Shown piece after piece: positions 6,838 to 7,398 of a stretch of 7,398 nucleotides of DNA. The notes beneath the pieces are model-generated. The model was not told where the DNA came from. It worked only from the letters and a program-made list of their open reading frames with translations, and made no database searches. The stretch comes from Planctomycetota bacterium. GTDB lineage: Bacteria; Planctomycetota; Phycisphaerae; Sedimentisphaerales; Anaerobacaceae. Both the position numbers and the translations under genes were made by a program. The stretch lies in assembly GCA_013202635.1 (NCBI GenBank), contig JABMRO010000311.1, forward strand, positions 1 through 7,398, read 5' to 3'. Within the stretch, counting starts at the first letter, position 1, and each line of letters begins with the position of its first letter.

Positions 6838-7398
6838 TTATGGTACATCAAGTTTTTGCTCCATGGTTTTAGGAGTACATTCCAGTATTTTTTCAAGAAT
6901 ATCATCTGTTTTTATTCCTTCGGCCTGACCTTCGAAGTTCAGTAGAATACGATGACGCATAGCCGGCAGTACTGAGGCCTCAATATCACTGAAACTAACG
7001 TGATAACGTTCGTCGAGCATTGCGCGAACCTTGCCTGCCAGAACCAGGGCCTGAACACCGCGAGGGGAGGAGCCGAAACGAACAAAACGGCTGGTTATCT
7101 CCGGTGCAAATTCTCCGTTAGGATGCGTAGCCAGTACCAGGCGAATGGCATAATCCTGCACGTGTTCGGCAATAACGACATGTCTGACCAGTTCCTGTGC
7201 ATGGATTATTCCTTCGGTACCGGTCACAGATTCCGGCTGGGGCTCATGGCCTGTGGTGGTCCGTTCAACAATAGTACGAAGTTCCGCGCGATTACTGTAC
7301 GGCACAAGCAGTTTGAAGAAAAATCGGTCCAACTGCGCTTCTGGCAAAGGATAAGTGCCTTCCTGCTCGATAGGATTTTGTGTTGCAAGCACCATAAA
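6838..7398 (-). CDS. MoxR family AAA+ ATPase, C-terminal 186 residues (5' end outside window)
   Basis: The reading frame is open to the right edge, so the start, Walker A and Walker B lie outside the window. The visible part starts at FMVLATQNP, which holds the sensor 1 Asn (residue 8 of the fragment), and continues with IEQEGTYPLPEAQLDRF, in which Arg25 is the expected arginine finger. GSSPRG (109-114) holds the sensor 2 Arg113. The rest is the helical lid, with SDIEASVLPAMRHRILLNF at about 137-155. MoxR proteins number about 320-340 residues, so roughly the last 55% is present. They act as ATP-driven chaperones for VWA proteins or metal-cofactor enzymes. The gene is followed after 2 nt by the DUF58 gene and then by the VWA protein, the standard order for this family. 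The methionine at fragment residue 2 is not the real start, because it lies within the conserved sensor 1 strand. Confidence 0.96.
   Translation of the reverse strand, partial: FMVLATQNPIEQEGTYPLPEAQLDRFFFKLLVPYSNRAELRTIVERTTTGHEPQPESVTGTEGIIHAQELVRHVVIAEHVQDYAIRLVLATHPNGEFAPEITSRFVRFGSSPRGVQALVLAGKVRAMLDERYHVSFSDIEASVLPAMRHRILLNFEGQAEGIKTDDILEKILECTPKTMEQKLDVP

Overview
This window is a single, tightly packed minus-strand gene cluster of six genes, cut at both ends. In transcription order, from high to low coordinates, it encodes: the C-terminal part of a MoxR-family AAA+ ATPase, a DUF58 protein, a BatA-like membrane-anchored von Willebrand A (VWA) protein, a large secreted or membrane protein of unknown function, an ABC transporter ATPase, and the N-terminal part of an ABC-2 type permease. 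The gaps are 2, 38, 32, 13 and 62 nt. All six genes point the same way, and I see no internal promoter or terminator, so one transcript that starts beyond the right edge is the simplest reading. No RNA gene, mobile element or CRISPR array was seen, and no stretch over 300 bases lacks a gene. The longest intergenic gap is 62 nt.

The organism is most likely a bacterium of the Planctomycetota/PVC group, perhaps a moderate-GC Phycisphaerae-like lineage. This is inferred from the gene set (MoxR, DUF58, a three-helix BatA-like VWA protein and a two-helix GPVDY protein beside an ABC-2 exporter), from the style of the ABC proteins (a GYMPD Q-loop variant, and a permease starting with a KELR/RRRR segment), and from base composition that looks slightly below 50% GC by eye. 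No rRNA or marker gene confirms it.

Region by region: positions 6838-7398 hold the MoxR sensor 1, arginine finger, sensor 2 and lid. Positions 5921-6835 hold the soluble DUF58 protein with a metal-site (MIDAS) motif. Positions 3891-5882 hold the BatA-like protein: two N-terminal helices, a periplasmic VWA domain, an Ig-like region, a GATase-like region and a C-terminal helix. Positions 1639-3858 hold a 739-residue protein with a signal peptide, a GATase-like segment, a basic low-complexity linker, two helices and a C-terminal periplasmic domain. Positions 699-1625 and 1-636 hold the ABC ATPase and permease.

Working model, inferred: MoxR and the DUF58 protein act in the cytoplasm as a chaperone or metal-insertion pair, as proposed for MoxR-VWA systems. 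The BatA-like and 739-residue proteins form an envelope complex. The ABC-2 transporter either exports something to that complex or uses ATP to drive its remodelling. The MoxR/DUF58/VWA core is a known arrangement. The link to an exporter through an uncharacterised two-helix protein is the least explained part of the window.
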